From assembly GCF_000263595.1 (NCBI RefSeq), contig NZ_ADES01000012.1, positions 1 through 64,000 on the forward strand: a stretch of 64,000 nt of DNA, given 5' to 3'. Position 1 is the first letter of the stretch. Each line of letters opens with the position of its first letter. A program made the position numbers and the translations under genes. This document shows, in pieces, positions 56,134-64,000 of this stretch. The stretch is from Gardnerella vaginalis 1500E. Lineage in GTDB: Bacteria > Actinomycetota > Actinomycetes > Actinomycetales > Bifidobacteriaceae. The notes beneath the pieces were generated by a model. It had not been told where the DNA came from. It saw only the letters and a program-made list of their open reading frames with translations, and made no database searches.

Positions 56134-56185
56134 TTACAATAACACCTCGCAAAACATAGCAAAAGTGCGCGATCTAAAACGTAAG
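56134..56185 (-). pseudogene. Short AbiEi-like 3' tail before the intact GNAT
   Basis: Reading RFRSRTFAMFCEVLL-stop just upstream of the GNAT ATG, with the RFR ... EVLL ending shared with the AbiEi C-terminus. Only about 15 codons are visible and the stretch overlaps a terminator hairpin, so support is weaker than for the 53.2-kb relic. Confidence 0.4.
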
Positions 56186-56203
56186 AACGTAAGAACGCGC
56201 ACT
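56164..56203 (-). terminator. Probable terminator of sstT
   Basis: AGTGCGC / GCGCACT arms, followed on the minus strand by TTTT; between them a duplicated ACGTAAGA. Confidence 0.65.
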
Positions 56204-56251
56204 AATAATAATACTTAATAACAGATGCAACCGCTACAACAGCTACAACAG

Positions 56252-57508
56252 CTACTTTTTAAGTTGCACTGGTTCGTGGTCTTTGCCCATCTTAAACTTA
56301 AGACCCGCACGCTGCCACATGCGATATTCGCCAACTGCCGTAAAGAGAACATCTGTGGAAGAGTTAAGTGCAGTTTCGAAAGAATCCTGCAAAACGCCAA
56401 TAATAAGGCCAATAGCAACTACTTGCATAGCAATATCATTTGAAATACCAAACGACGAGCATGCAAGAGGTATGAGCAAAAGCGAACCACCTGCTACACC
56501 AGATGCGCCTGCAGCGGAAACTGCAGAAAGCGCAGACAAAATCACAGCTGTTGGAATATCAACGTAAATCCCAAGAGTGTGAGCAGCACATAAAGCCATA
56601 ATCGAAATCGTTATAGCAGCACCACTCATATTAATGGTTGATCCAAGTGGTATAGAAACAGAGTAATTGTCTTTATTAAAACCGAGTTTTTCGCACAAAT
56701 TCATATTTACAGGAATATTTGCAGCAGAAGAACGCATAAAGAACGCTGTAACTCCAGAATCGCGCAATGTTCTCAATACAAGAGGATACGGATTCTTGCC
56801 AGTAAGCACAAAAACAAAAATAGGATTTACAATCAAAGCAACAACAGCCATAGTGCCTACTAACAAGGCAATAACGGAACCGTATTCACTAAAAATACGA
56901 AGACCATTGCTTGCCACTGTTGTATAAACAAGACCCATAATGCCAAAAGGTGCTGCGTTAATAATCCAGTGAACAATTTTTCCAATAGCAGACGAAACGT
57001 TGTCAAAGAATGCTTTAGTAGAAGGCTCAGCCAAGCGAAGTGCTACACCAAACGCGATTGCCCAGAATAAAATACCAATAAAGTTTCCCTTAGCAAGAGC
57101 ATCTACAGGGTTTACAACAATATTTAGCACAAGAGAATTAAGAACTTCGCCGATTCCTTGAGGAGACGGCGAAGACGCTGCTGCAACATGAGCAAAAGTG
57201 AAGTCAACAGGGAAAATCATGGCTGCACATACAGCTATAAGGCTTGCAATAAACGTAGAAAGTGCATACAACACGATTACAAGCTTCATGTTTCCAACAC
57301 TTTTTGCTTTTGCAAGCGCACCAATCACAAGGCAAAATACCAAGATAGGCGCAACGGATTTAAGTGCGCTCACAAACAGCTTTCCCATAAGATCTAGCAC
57401 ATAAACGTGAGCTGGCACAAAAATGCCAAGTGCAGCGCCTAGAAAAAGACCAATAACAATACGCAGAATAAGGTCAATGTTATTCCACTTTTGAATAATC
57501 TTGTGCAT
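56252..57508 (-). CDS. sstT: Serine/threonine:Na+ symporter SstT
   Basis: A 418-residue dicarboxylate/amino acid:cation symporter family protein with about eight membrane helices and two re-entrant hairpins. SSAANIPVNMNLCEKLGF, the NMSGAAITISIMAL Na+-site and SAAGASGVAGGSLLLIPLACSSFGI are SstT hallmarks. CAGGAGACTCTC precedes the ATG. It brings in serine, the substrate for both SdaA (30.1 kb) and CysE next door. Confidence 0.93.
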   Translation of the reverse strand: MHKIIQKWNNIDLILRIVIGLFLGAALGIFVPAHVYVLDLMGKLFVSALKSVAPILVFCLVIGALAKAKSVGNMKLVIVLYALSTFIASLIAVCAAMIFPVDFTFAHVAAASSPSPQGIGEVLNSLVLNIVVNPVDALAKGNFIGILFWAIAFGVALRLAEPSTKAFFDNVSSAIGKIVHWIINAAPFGIMGLVYTTVASNGLRIFSEYGSVIALLVGTMAVVALIVNPIFVFVLTGKNPYPLVLRTLRDSGVTAFFMRSSAANIPVNMNLCEKLGFNKDNYSVSIPLGSTINMSGAAITISIMALCAAHTLGIYVDIPTAVILSALSAVSAAGASGVAGGSLLLIPLACSSFGISNDIAMQVVAIGLIIGVLQDSFETALNSSTDVLFTAVGEYRMWQRAGLKFKMGKDHEPVQLKK

Positions 57509-57634
57509 GAGAGTCTCCTGTAATTTGGTTTGTGCAGAATATTTTATACTCTTTTATTTGTATTCATACTCGCAAGATTTTTTATTTTTATTTTTTACAG
57601 ATTATACATAAGTGTGCATATATATGCAAATCAT

Positions 57635-58966
57635 CTAATCTGCGTAGCTCATGTTTGGCAACTGCGGCAAAACAACAAGCAATCCTGCTGTGAAAATCAG
57701 CGCAAGTATAGGCAAAAGCTGCCATTGGAACGTAGACGAGAATGCAAATCCAATCCAAGATCCGCTAGTAGCACCAATCGCAAACGCGAGACGCGCCAAA
57801 CCAGAAAACTTAGCGAGCGCACTTCCTTTAAACAGAATCTGACGCGCAACAATAATCGGCTCTACCAATAACATTCCACCAATCGCTTCAAGTAAGAATG
57901 CAAAGCACATCATTGGCAAAAGATTAATAAACATAAGGCAATAAGCAAGCAAGCTCACAATAATACCCAAAATCGCAACTTTTCTTAAACCGAGTTTTTG
58001 AGACGAGTGCGCATATAAAACGGACGCGAGCACGCTTCCTACGCCAGTGAAAATATACAGCATTGTTAAAGATTGAGAGCCATATTGCTTACCGATACCG
58101 AGCAGGATATAGGAAACGGAGCATGCAGGAATAAAAGCAACCAAAAGAGATCCAGCAAGAAGCATGATTTTACTCTTGAGCGATGGATTCGCAGATTGCT
58201 TAGCTGCAGATTTATTGGATGTAGATTTGGAATCAACGTCATTTTCTTGCGATACTTGCGATACTTCTCCTTCTTCACTAATCGCTTGCGATTCATTCTC
58301 TACATCTTGCTGCACTTCCTCTTCTTCGCAAGATGCTCGCGATATATCTTGCTTCATAATAAATCGCGTAGCGCAAGCCGCAAAAGAAGTCACGGACGAG
58401 AAAACCAAAACCGCAGGAATCGACCAGCTTGCAATCCAAGATCCAAGCGGAGAGCCGAGCAAGGTTCCTGTAACACTCGCCAAAACGCTTACAATGCCAC
58501 TGTAGTTTACAATCATGCCGTCATCGCCGCCGGCAGCATCAACCTCGAAAACTTCGCTAGCAATATCAATCACTTGACCTGTAATCAACAATGCGCAAGA
58601 AAGAGCTACAAGCGACCACTTCCACGCAGAAGAGCCAAACATAAGAAGCGGTAGCAAACTGAGCACGCCTTCTACGCCTTCAGTCATAGCAAGAGCGCGA
58701 AAACCGCCAAGCTTATCAACAATCCAACCAGAGCATGGCGAAAGAAAATCGGCAACCGTCATAAAAGTCTTACGAAAACCAATCACCCAAGCCGGCAAGC
58801 CCACAATAATAATCGAAGGCAAAACCGATCCTTCATACGCTTGATTGCCGAGCATAGAAAAACAGAAGCCAACCAGCGCCCATCGCAATGCAGGACTAAT
58901 AGATCTCATACGAATAAAAATATTATTCTTGCTAAAAATTGACTTCACAGCAACCATCTCTCCCAC
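57635..58966 (-). CDS. MFS transporter
   Basis: A 443-residue protein with about 12 hydrophobic segments and a Ser/Glu/Gln-rich central cytoplasmic loop (about residues 205-255, e.g. CEEEEVQQDVENESQ). The loop FLSPCSGWIVDKLGGFRAL resembles MFS motif A. The start is GTG at 58966 or the GTG/ATG a few codons later (GGGAGAG nearby). No substrate can be assigned; neighbours do not help. Confidence 0.8.
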   Translation of the reverse strand: MGEMVAVKSIFSKNNIFIRMRSISPALRWALVGFCFSMLGNQAYEGSVLPSIIIVGLPAWVIGFRKTFMTVADFLSPCSGWIVDKLGGFRALAMTEGVEGVLSLLPLLMFGSSAWKWSLVALSCALLITGQVIDIASEVFEVDAAGGDDGMIVNYSGIVSVLASVTGTLLGSPLGSWIASWSIPAVLVFSSVTSFAACATRFIMKQDISRASCEEEEVQQDVENESQAISEEGEVSQVSQENDVDSKSTSNKSAAKQSANPSLKSKIMLLAGSLLVAFIPACSVSYILLGIGKQYGSQSLTMLYIFTGVGSVLASVLYAHSSQKLGLRKVAILGIIVSLLAYCLMFINLLPMMCFAFLLEAIGGMLLVEPIIVARQILFKGSALAKFSGLARLAFAIGATSGSWIGFAFSSTFQWQLLPILALIFTAGLLVVLPQLPNMSYAD

Positions 58967-59266
58967 AAAACTCTTGCAAAATAACGCAAACTTGCATAGC
59001 TGCTTACATGCAAACTCGCATAACTACCTTCAAATCGATATCCAACTTAAATAATTCATTACAAACTACACAAATCAAATAGCTTATTTGACAAATTTGA
59101 CAACACTATACTCTTGTTTAAAAAAAGCAAAAATTGCATCTAAAAACCGCAAGAGACCAGTCTAAAATTACTACGAGTCTCTTCACTAGCCATCAAATAA
59201 GAGATTTGGTAATACTCAGTCTCACCTTGCCAGTAAGCGTCCAAGACAGTTGTAAACAGAGAGTTG
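58967..59266. other. Intergenic region with a degenerate dispersed repeat
   Basis: 300 bp, AT-rich. The block around 59130-59200 (AAAAACCGCAAGAGACCAG) is similar to 60950-61000 (AAAAACCGCACCGAACCAG). No gene seen. Confidence 0.45.
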
Positions 59267-59884
59267 CTAATTTTTTTGTTTGCTAATTTTTTGTTCAATA
59301 ATTTTATCGGTAAATGCCTTTAAAAATTCTCTAGAATTACTCCATCCTGCACCATTATTTAATCCCGAGAAATCAAAACCAGATATTTCATCTAACGCTT
59401 TACTACAAACCCATTCATACATTCCAGCCTGTTTGCTTTTATATATTATTAGGAACAATGGTTTCATTGCTTTTTTACCCAACGACACAACACTCTTGTA
59501 TTGCTTAGAATATACTACATCGTTATACCATCCTGTCAGCCGATAGTATTTATCTTTGACCCCCTTTTCACCAATCTCGTCGCATAGATTTTGTAACTGT
59601 TTAGCCACATATGTGAGAACCTTTTCATCTATGTTTTTTATGAGCAAAGTTTCATCAACACCATTTTTACTTACCTCTTTCCAGTCAACATCTTCATTAT
59701 TTTCTGAGTGCTTTTCATTCCTTGCAGAATTTTCTGAGTGTCTTTTATTCCTTTCAGACTTTTGATTTTCTGTTTTTACTTCTCTATTATTATCGCTAAA
59801 ATTATTCTGATTCTTACAACCTGAAATAAGTGACATAAGGCAAACTACCACAGTCAAAAAAGCATAATGCTTAATATGCTTCAT
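59267..59884 (-). CDS. Putative lipoprotein of unknown function
   Basis: A 205-residue protein with a signal peptide and lipobox (LISGC). Then comes a charged repeat (SERNKRHSENSARNEKHSEN) coded by two ~30-bp repeats, and a C-terminal helical domain with SLGKKAMKPLFLIIYKSKQ and WVCSKALDEISGFDF, resembling a HEAT-like domain common in accessory bacterial proteins. No catalytic motif. Anchored outside the membrane; function unknown. Confidence 0.65.
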   Translation of the reverse strand: MKHIKHYAFLTVVVCLMSLISGCKNQNNFSDNNREVKTENQKSERNKRHSENSARNEKHSENNEDVDWKEVSKNGVDETLLIKNIDEKVLTYVAKQLQNLCDEIGEKGVKDKYYRLTGWYNDVVYSKQYKSVVSLGKKAMKPLFLIIYKSKQAGMYEWVCSKALDEISGFDFSGLNNGAGWSNSREFLKAFTDKIIEQKISKQKN

Positions 59885-60345
59885 TTTACGCCTCCTCTAC
59901 AACTTAATCTTTACCTAATTGCGGCTACGATTCTCATGCTCAATCTTCACTCTGTTCTTCACCATCATGCTTCACTATCATCCGCCAAATATTTATTCAT
60001 CTCGGAGTACAAATCATCTTTGAGTTTAATAAAACTGACGGGATGTAAATTATGGACAAGAATGCAGATATGCAGACTATAAAATGATTGTAACTAAAAA
60101 TCATCCGATAATCTACAGGATTTTATTCCATACATAAACAGATGTGTGGCAAAATGAGTGCACGCTTTAACGATAGAAAAAGGTAATAGTTAAAAGGTTT
60201 AAAACCTGCTTAATAGCTTGATTTTGAATCCGAAAACACAACTACGGAAAGTTATAATTTTAATAGTGATTAAACTTTTGCTTTCAACTGCTTGCATATG
60301 CTTGCAAGCATTTTGTAAAATAAGGTCAGAAAGGACGCGAACACA
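59885..60345. other. Intergenic region before the relB-like gene
   Basis: About 460 bp. Contains a palindrome AGGTTTAAAACCT near 60195-60207, a possible antitoxin operator, and a block TTTAACGATAGAAA (60163-60180) repeated near 61164. No gene recognised. Confidence 0.45.
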
Positions 60346-60666
60346 ATGACAAATACGAATGCTGTATATGCAAGAATCGATACAAATCTTAAAGAAGACG
60401 CTGAAAGCATCTTGAACCAACTTGGGATTTCACCATCTTCAGCAATACAAATGCTGTATAGCCAAATCGTTTTACAAAATGGCTTACCTTTTGAACTCCG
60501 CCTGCCAACTAATAAGCAAGAAAAACCGCTTGCTTTAGGTAATTTAACTCGAACTGAACTAGATGCAGAATTGCAAAAAGGCATCGATTCACTTTCGACA
60601 GGAAAATCGTATAGTGCTAACGATGTTGATAAGTTATTCGTATCTTCTACTCAGGCAGAAATATAG
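60346..60666 (+). CDS. RelB/DinJ-type antitoxin, no toxin neighbour
   Basis: A 106-residue RelB/DinJ family protein: a ribbon-helix-helix N-terminus (VYARIDTNLKEDAESILNQLGISPSSAIQMLYSQI) and a C-terminal toxin-wrapping tail (LTRTELDAELQKGIDSLSTG). AAGGA lies 10 bases before the ATG. No RelE/YafQ gene follows; downstream lie repeats and a pseudogene, so it is an orphan. Confidence 0.88.
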   Translation: MTNTNAVYARIDTNLKEDAESILNQLGISPSSAIQMLYSQIVLQNGLPFELRLPTNKQEKPLALGNLTRTELDAELQKGIDSLSTGKSYSANDVDKLFVSSTQAEI

Positions 60667-61235
60667 AAAACATTGTTAACAACTCAAACAACTAATGCGC
60701 GATTCATTTGAGACTGGCTGTATTAGTGTTTGGCTGTTTCTACGCGCAATTACATTGCTATGTTGTTGCGTTGCTATGTTGCTGTGTTTGCAACAATTCT
60801 GCGGTTATTCTGTTATATTTTGCGTTATGTCTTAACGTATCACATTATTATATATGTTTTGTTGTATTTAATCACATTATTATACGTATTTTGGTGTTTT
60901 TAATCACATAATTATACGTATTTGAATGATGCTCAGCATAAAAACGGTAAAATCGCACCCAAAAACCGCACCGAACCAGCCTAAAGCTGCCACTAATTAA
61001 ACCTTTTAACGTTAGACCCTGTAAAGCCCTGCTGTACAAGGGCAAAAAAACACCCACCTATTAAGCCCTCGACATCAAGCAAACACTCTCTACATGGATT
61101 GAGAGAACTCCTAGTATAGCTACACTTTTTTCAAGTGCACACTATGGATATTGGATGCACTTTTTAACGATAGAAATATCAAAAAGGCTGTAACGTGTTT
61201 TATATCGCTTCACATTGTGAGCGAAATATAATTTG
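60667..61235. other. Non-coding region with tandem repeats
   Basis: About 570 bp. Besides the 32-bp repeat at 60839 it holds a TTGCTATGTTG repeat (60748-60790), a CTCTC/GAGAG hairpin (61087-61106) and a copy of TTTAACGATAGAAA. No gene recognised. Confidence 0.5.
60839..60934. repeat. 32-bp tandem repeat, three copies
   Basis: Units begin ATCACATTATTATA at 60839, 60871 and ATCACATAATTATA at 60903, exactly 32 bp apart. Confidence 0.85.
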
Positions 61236-62407
61236 TTACTTATTGCCTTTAGTTCTATTATGCGTTTTGCAAAGCATTTGGAAATTTGACTCGTCCGTTG
61301 CACCACCTTTGCTTCAAGCTGTTACATGATCTGCGTCCATTTCGCTCAATTTATAGATACGTTTGGAATTGTTGTCACTACCCAAAGCATAAAGCGGACA
61401 ATTTGATATATCTTTTTTCTTTAGCAGCTTACGTTTGGCGAGCATACACTTGCTTTTTTATTTTCTCGTCAAATACTCGTATGTTAAGAAGAGTTTTGTC
61501 AGATTATCCACCAAGTACATACTCAATAACACAACGTTTATTTTGAACTTGAGAATCTTCCAAAAGTGCATATACTCGTTCTGCAATCTGAGCCTTACTA
61601 TAGGCATTTTTATGATACGTATAGTACAGCCTTCCCCATTCTTGGCCGCACATTTCACTTACAGTATAGTCAAATATTGAATCTGTCCAATCTATTACAG
61701 TATCGAAGTGGTTTTTCAACTGTTTAATATCTGTATCGTTTCTATGTTGAGCCATATAATCGTCAATTTTCCCATCACTCACACAGTCGAGAGCTGTTTC
61801 AAGAATTGCTTGACTTTTAGGATCGCCTTTCACATAGGTTTGCCACATATTCATCTTAGAATTAGAAGTATTTGAAAATTCTTCCTTAGCAAGCGTTACA
61901 AAACTACCATGATAAGCCGCATTTCTTAGTTCTTGTTTCACTAGTGGAACGCCGGCAATATTAATAGTTTCAAACCATACTTCAATTTCCGAAAGCGTTC
62001 CTTCACACACATAAATTGTAAGCTTTGTATTACTAATTAAATCTTGCTCATCTTTGGCAAGGCTGTTGAAATATTTTGGTTTGCCATCACGTTCAACAGC
62101 AAAGGCCACGATTGATTAACAAAACGTGCGAATGATGTAATACGCTGTTGCACATCAACGATATGGCAAGGCTTGTAGCCATTCTCAACCAGACACAAGT
62201 CCTCTCCCAGCTGACAGTTTCCTTACTTTTCAGCGGCTTCAGTGACAGGAGACCGGTGTAGTGAAAGCGGTCAGGCTGGAGGTTTATCAAATCCTCCCAG
62301 AAGTCCACTAACTGCCGCTGCAGTCACGCATAACCGCGCTGATAGTCCGGTATCCCAAATATTCTATTTTGAAAAAGCAGCGACAACGTCTGCAGCTCGT
62401 TTGCCAT
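61236..62407 (-). pseudogene. DUF262 / HNH nuclease gene, heavily decayed
   Basis: An original protein of about 390 residues can be rebuilt. The start ATG at 62407 has GGAGGTTT. The N-terminus IPDYQRGYA meets TGA (62324-62326) where Trp is expected. FHYTGLLSLK is followed by a frame change near 62206 and HIVDVQQRITSF (expected DGQQR). Another frame change near 62110 leads to a DUF262 core with TINIAGVPLVKQELRNAAY. In-frame TAA codons lie at 61504 and 61429, a frame change at an A6 run (61413-61418), and finally an HNH domain (MDADHVTA, TGA, SKGGATDE, MLCKTHNR). Related proteins cleave foreign or modified DNA; this copy is dead. Confidence 0.85.
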
Positions 62408-62440
62408 ATCTTAAACCTCCAGAAAATTGACCTTTTGAAA

Positions 62441-63351
62441 TCACTCCTCTTTTTTCTTTGCACGGGATTTCTTAGGTTCAACGGGGATTGCGAAATCAAG
62501 AATATACTCGAAAAAGTTGTGCCCATAGTTATGTAGCTACTCGGCCATCCAAATATACCTATTTTATTAACAAGGTTTCTTCTATCCCAGATGATAGTGT
62601 TTCTAAACTCATAGCCCGCTGCGCGCAATGCATTTACAACATTAATGTGAATAGGAACACGTTTCCTATCAATCCATGCATCTGTTATGTTTATAAGAAT
62701 ATGAGCCTTTTCATCAAATACCGGCATCATCTGTTTGAAAATCTCTGACATGGCCGCTTCAAAAGCGTCTACCTCAAGTGTTCCTAAATTTCTTGGATCT
62801 TGACTATATTGTTCAACTTTGCAAAATTGCTTGTTCTTTCTGAGGTCACCCCGACGGCTTTTGTTTTTCCGTTCTCTATTAAGAATATTAGCGTAGGGAG
62901 GCGAGGTAAATGCCAATTTCACTGTTCCGCGCACAATCCGATTAACTATATTCCTTGCATCATCACAAACTGCAATTTGTTTGCAATGACGGTCAGCTGG
63001 CGGCTCTTCTACACGCGAATTAGATAAATCTACATATTCCTGCTTTAAGTCAAAGCCCACTGCATTTCTATCTAAATCCTGAGCAGCAAGCAGCGTTGTT
63101 CCTGAACCGACAAATGGATCTAATACAAGTTCTCCTTTATGTGTGAATTGCTCAATAACACGCTTAGCCATCGCGATAGGAAATACAGCTGGGTGTACAT
63201 TTCTGTCTCGAATATCTCGTGGTTCGTACATAAACTGCCATACACCTATTTGATTTTTCATCCAGTCTCTTGCTTCAATACAAGATAAAAAGCCCTTTTT
63301 GCAGTCGCATAAACGCGTATTATCGATTTTTATGAAATCGGCATCTGGCAT
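62441..63351 (-). pseudogene. DNA methyltransferase, frameshifted near its 3' end
   Basis: An N4/N6 amino-methyltransferase: SAM motif I DPFVGSGTT (78-86), catalytic SPPY (150-153), then a target region ending FGWPSSYITMGTTF (about 280). After a T5 run (62511-62515) the family continuation EYILDFAIPVEPKKSRAKKK is in another frame, ending at 62441, just before the DUF262 ribosome-binding site. The frameshift removes only about 25 C-terminal residues from the normal product, replacing them with an unrelated tail, so partial function is possible. Overlaps the next methyltransferase gene by 22 bases. Confidence 0.82.
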
Positions 63352-64000
63352 TGTTCATATTCCCTCTCTTTCTTAAATCTGGTCTGCGCAAAATCGTAGA
63401 ATTCTTGATTGATTTCAAACCCAATACAATTACGCTCAAGTCGATCACTCACTATCCATGTTGTCCCTGTTCCTAAAAATGGATCAAATACCGTCCCACC
63501 TTTAGGACTGCCGCATAATACGATTTGTTCAACGAGCTGTTCTGGAAATGTTGCCGTGTGACTCCCATTTAACGGCTGCGTATTAATTGCCCATACATCG
63601 CCCGGATTTTTCATACGGCCGTTTGCTCCAAGAACTTTTATTGCGTCCAAATCAAAGAAGTATTTCTTATTCAGCACGAAGTGAAATACATGCTCATAAG
63701 TATTGTTTAGTCTATCTGTCACACTCGCGGGTATTCTATTCGGTTTTTGCCAGATAATATCATCCCTCAGAAGCCATCCACGTTCCTGCATTTCTATTGC
63801 AAAGCGAGACGGTATCAATAGAAGTTGCTTATTCTGGTACAGCTTCCCATTTTGTTTGATCTTAGGCTGTAAAGGCTTTGTAGTGAAATATTTTTCTTTG
63901 CGATCTTTTTGCGCTTGAGTAATATTGCCGTCGGCATCCAAATACTTGCTCCAAGCTCCTGCTCCTGAGCCAAAATATGTATCGCCGACATTAATAAAAA
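63330..64000 (-). CDS. Site-specific DNA methyltransferase, N-terminus beyond the window
   Basis: The reading frame is open to the right edge, where it reads FINVGDTYFGSGAGAWSKYL, a conserved post-catalytic segment of beta-class methyltransferases. LLRDDIIWQKPNRIPASV and the SAM motif DPFLGTGTT follow, so the catalytic (S/D)PPY precedes motif I (beta order), unlike the neighbouring enzyme. Two different methyltransferases side by side suggest a restriction-modification set acting on a non-palindromic site or on both strands. Specificity unknown. Confidence 0.88.
   Translation of the reverse strand, partial: FINVGDTYFGSGAGAWSKYLDADGNITQAQKDRKEKYFTTKPLQPKIKQNGKLYQNKQLLLIPSRFAIEMQERGWLLRDDIIWQKPNRIPASVTDRLNNTYEHVFHFVLNKKYFFDLDAIKVLGANGRMKNPGDVWAINTQPLNGSHTATFPEQLVEQIVLCGSPKGGTVFDPFLGTGTTWIVSDRLERNCIGFEINQEFYDFAQTRFKKEREYEQCQMPIS

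Noticed and set aside
58073-58654. Open frame antisense to the MFS gene, Arg/Ser-rich
   Set aside because: Shadow of the membrane protein coding frame; no ribosome-binding site or domain.
60708-60911. Cys/Leu/Tyr-rich open frame after relB
   Set aside because: No ribosome-binding site, low-complexity composition from repeats, and no family resemblance.
61314-62326. Two TGA codons at Trp positions in the DUF262-HNH gene, suggesting a TGA=Trp donor such as a mycoplasma
   Set aside because: Several other Trp codons in the same gene are TGG, and TAA stops and frameshifts are also present. Ordinary decay explains it.

Overview
The window looks like a chromosomal segment of a low-GC member of the Bifidobacteriaceae, most likely the Gardnerella vaginalis group. 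The genes are actinobacterial: a WhiB1-type iron-sulfur regulator next to a PdtaS-type histidine kinase, the lexA / LysM division inhibitor / nrdR cluster, HelD/HelR, HflX, a CtpE-like Ca2+ ATPase, and paired LytR-CpsA-Psr proteins beside a giant GT2 and a DUF5719 protein. The sequence is nevertheless AT-rich throughout. The species is an inference from gene content and composition; no rRNA or tRNA gene is visible here.

Layout. Positions 1-12.8 kb form a cell-envelope block: the ComF end, a PMM-like HAD phosphatase, a metallopeptidase-family protein without its zinc motif, DUF5719, a large glycosyltransferase, two LCP ligases, an EccC/FtsK-like ATPase and WhiB1. From 12.8 to 31.7 kb lies core housekeeping: PdtaS, L-lactate dehydrogenase, HflX, an rRNA-type methyltransferase, HrpA, an MFS carrier with a nucleoside hydrolase, HelD, the SOS block (nrdR, LysM protein, four LexA-box-like sites, lexA), GreA, FKBP and L-serine dehydratase. 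From 31.7 to 43.6 kb are a CtpE-like ATPase translationally coupled to a lipoprotein, pyroglutamyl peptidase, NADH oxidase, a 4-hydroxybutyrate-type dehydrogenase, a YhgE/Pip exporter with a degenerate ATPase, and a Na+/H+ antiporter.

From 43.6 kb on the segment becomes accessory. It carries an AbiEi/AbiEii pair, orphan Phd and RelB antitoxins, palindromic intergenic repeats, small tandem repeats, pseudogenes and, at the right edge, a decaying methyltransferase / DUF262-HNH defence locus.

The most interesting piece is 52.7-56.2 kb. A cysK-cysE operon is preceded by a perfectly spaced promoter and a 28-codon ORF with a strong ribosome-binding site. That ORF encodes CCC-N-V-CCC and is followed by an intrinsic terminator, all the parts of a cysteine-responsive translational attenuator. 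The whole cys unit sits between two directly repeated copies of a GNAT acetyltransferase gene, one frameshifted. Each GNAT copy is preceded by what looks like the 3' tail of an AbiEi-type antitoxin gene whose stop codon touches the GNAT start codon. This suggests a cassette that moves by recombination, and possibly a former AbiEi-GNAT toxin-antitoxin pair.
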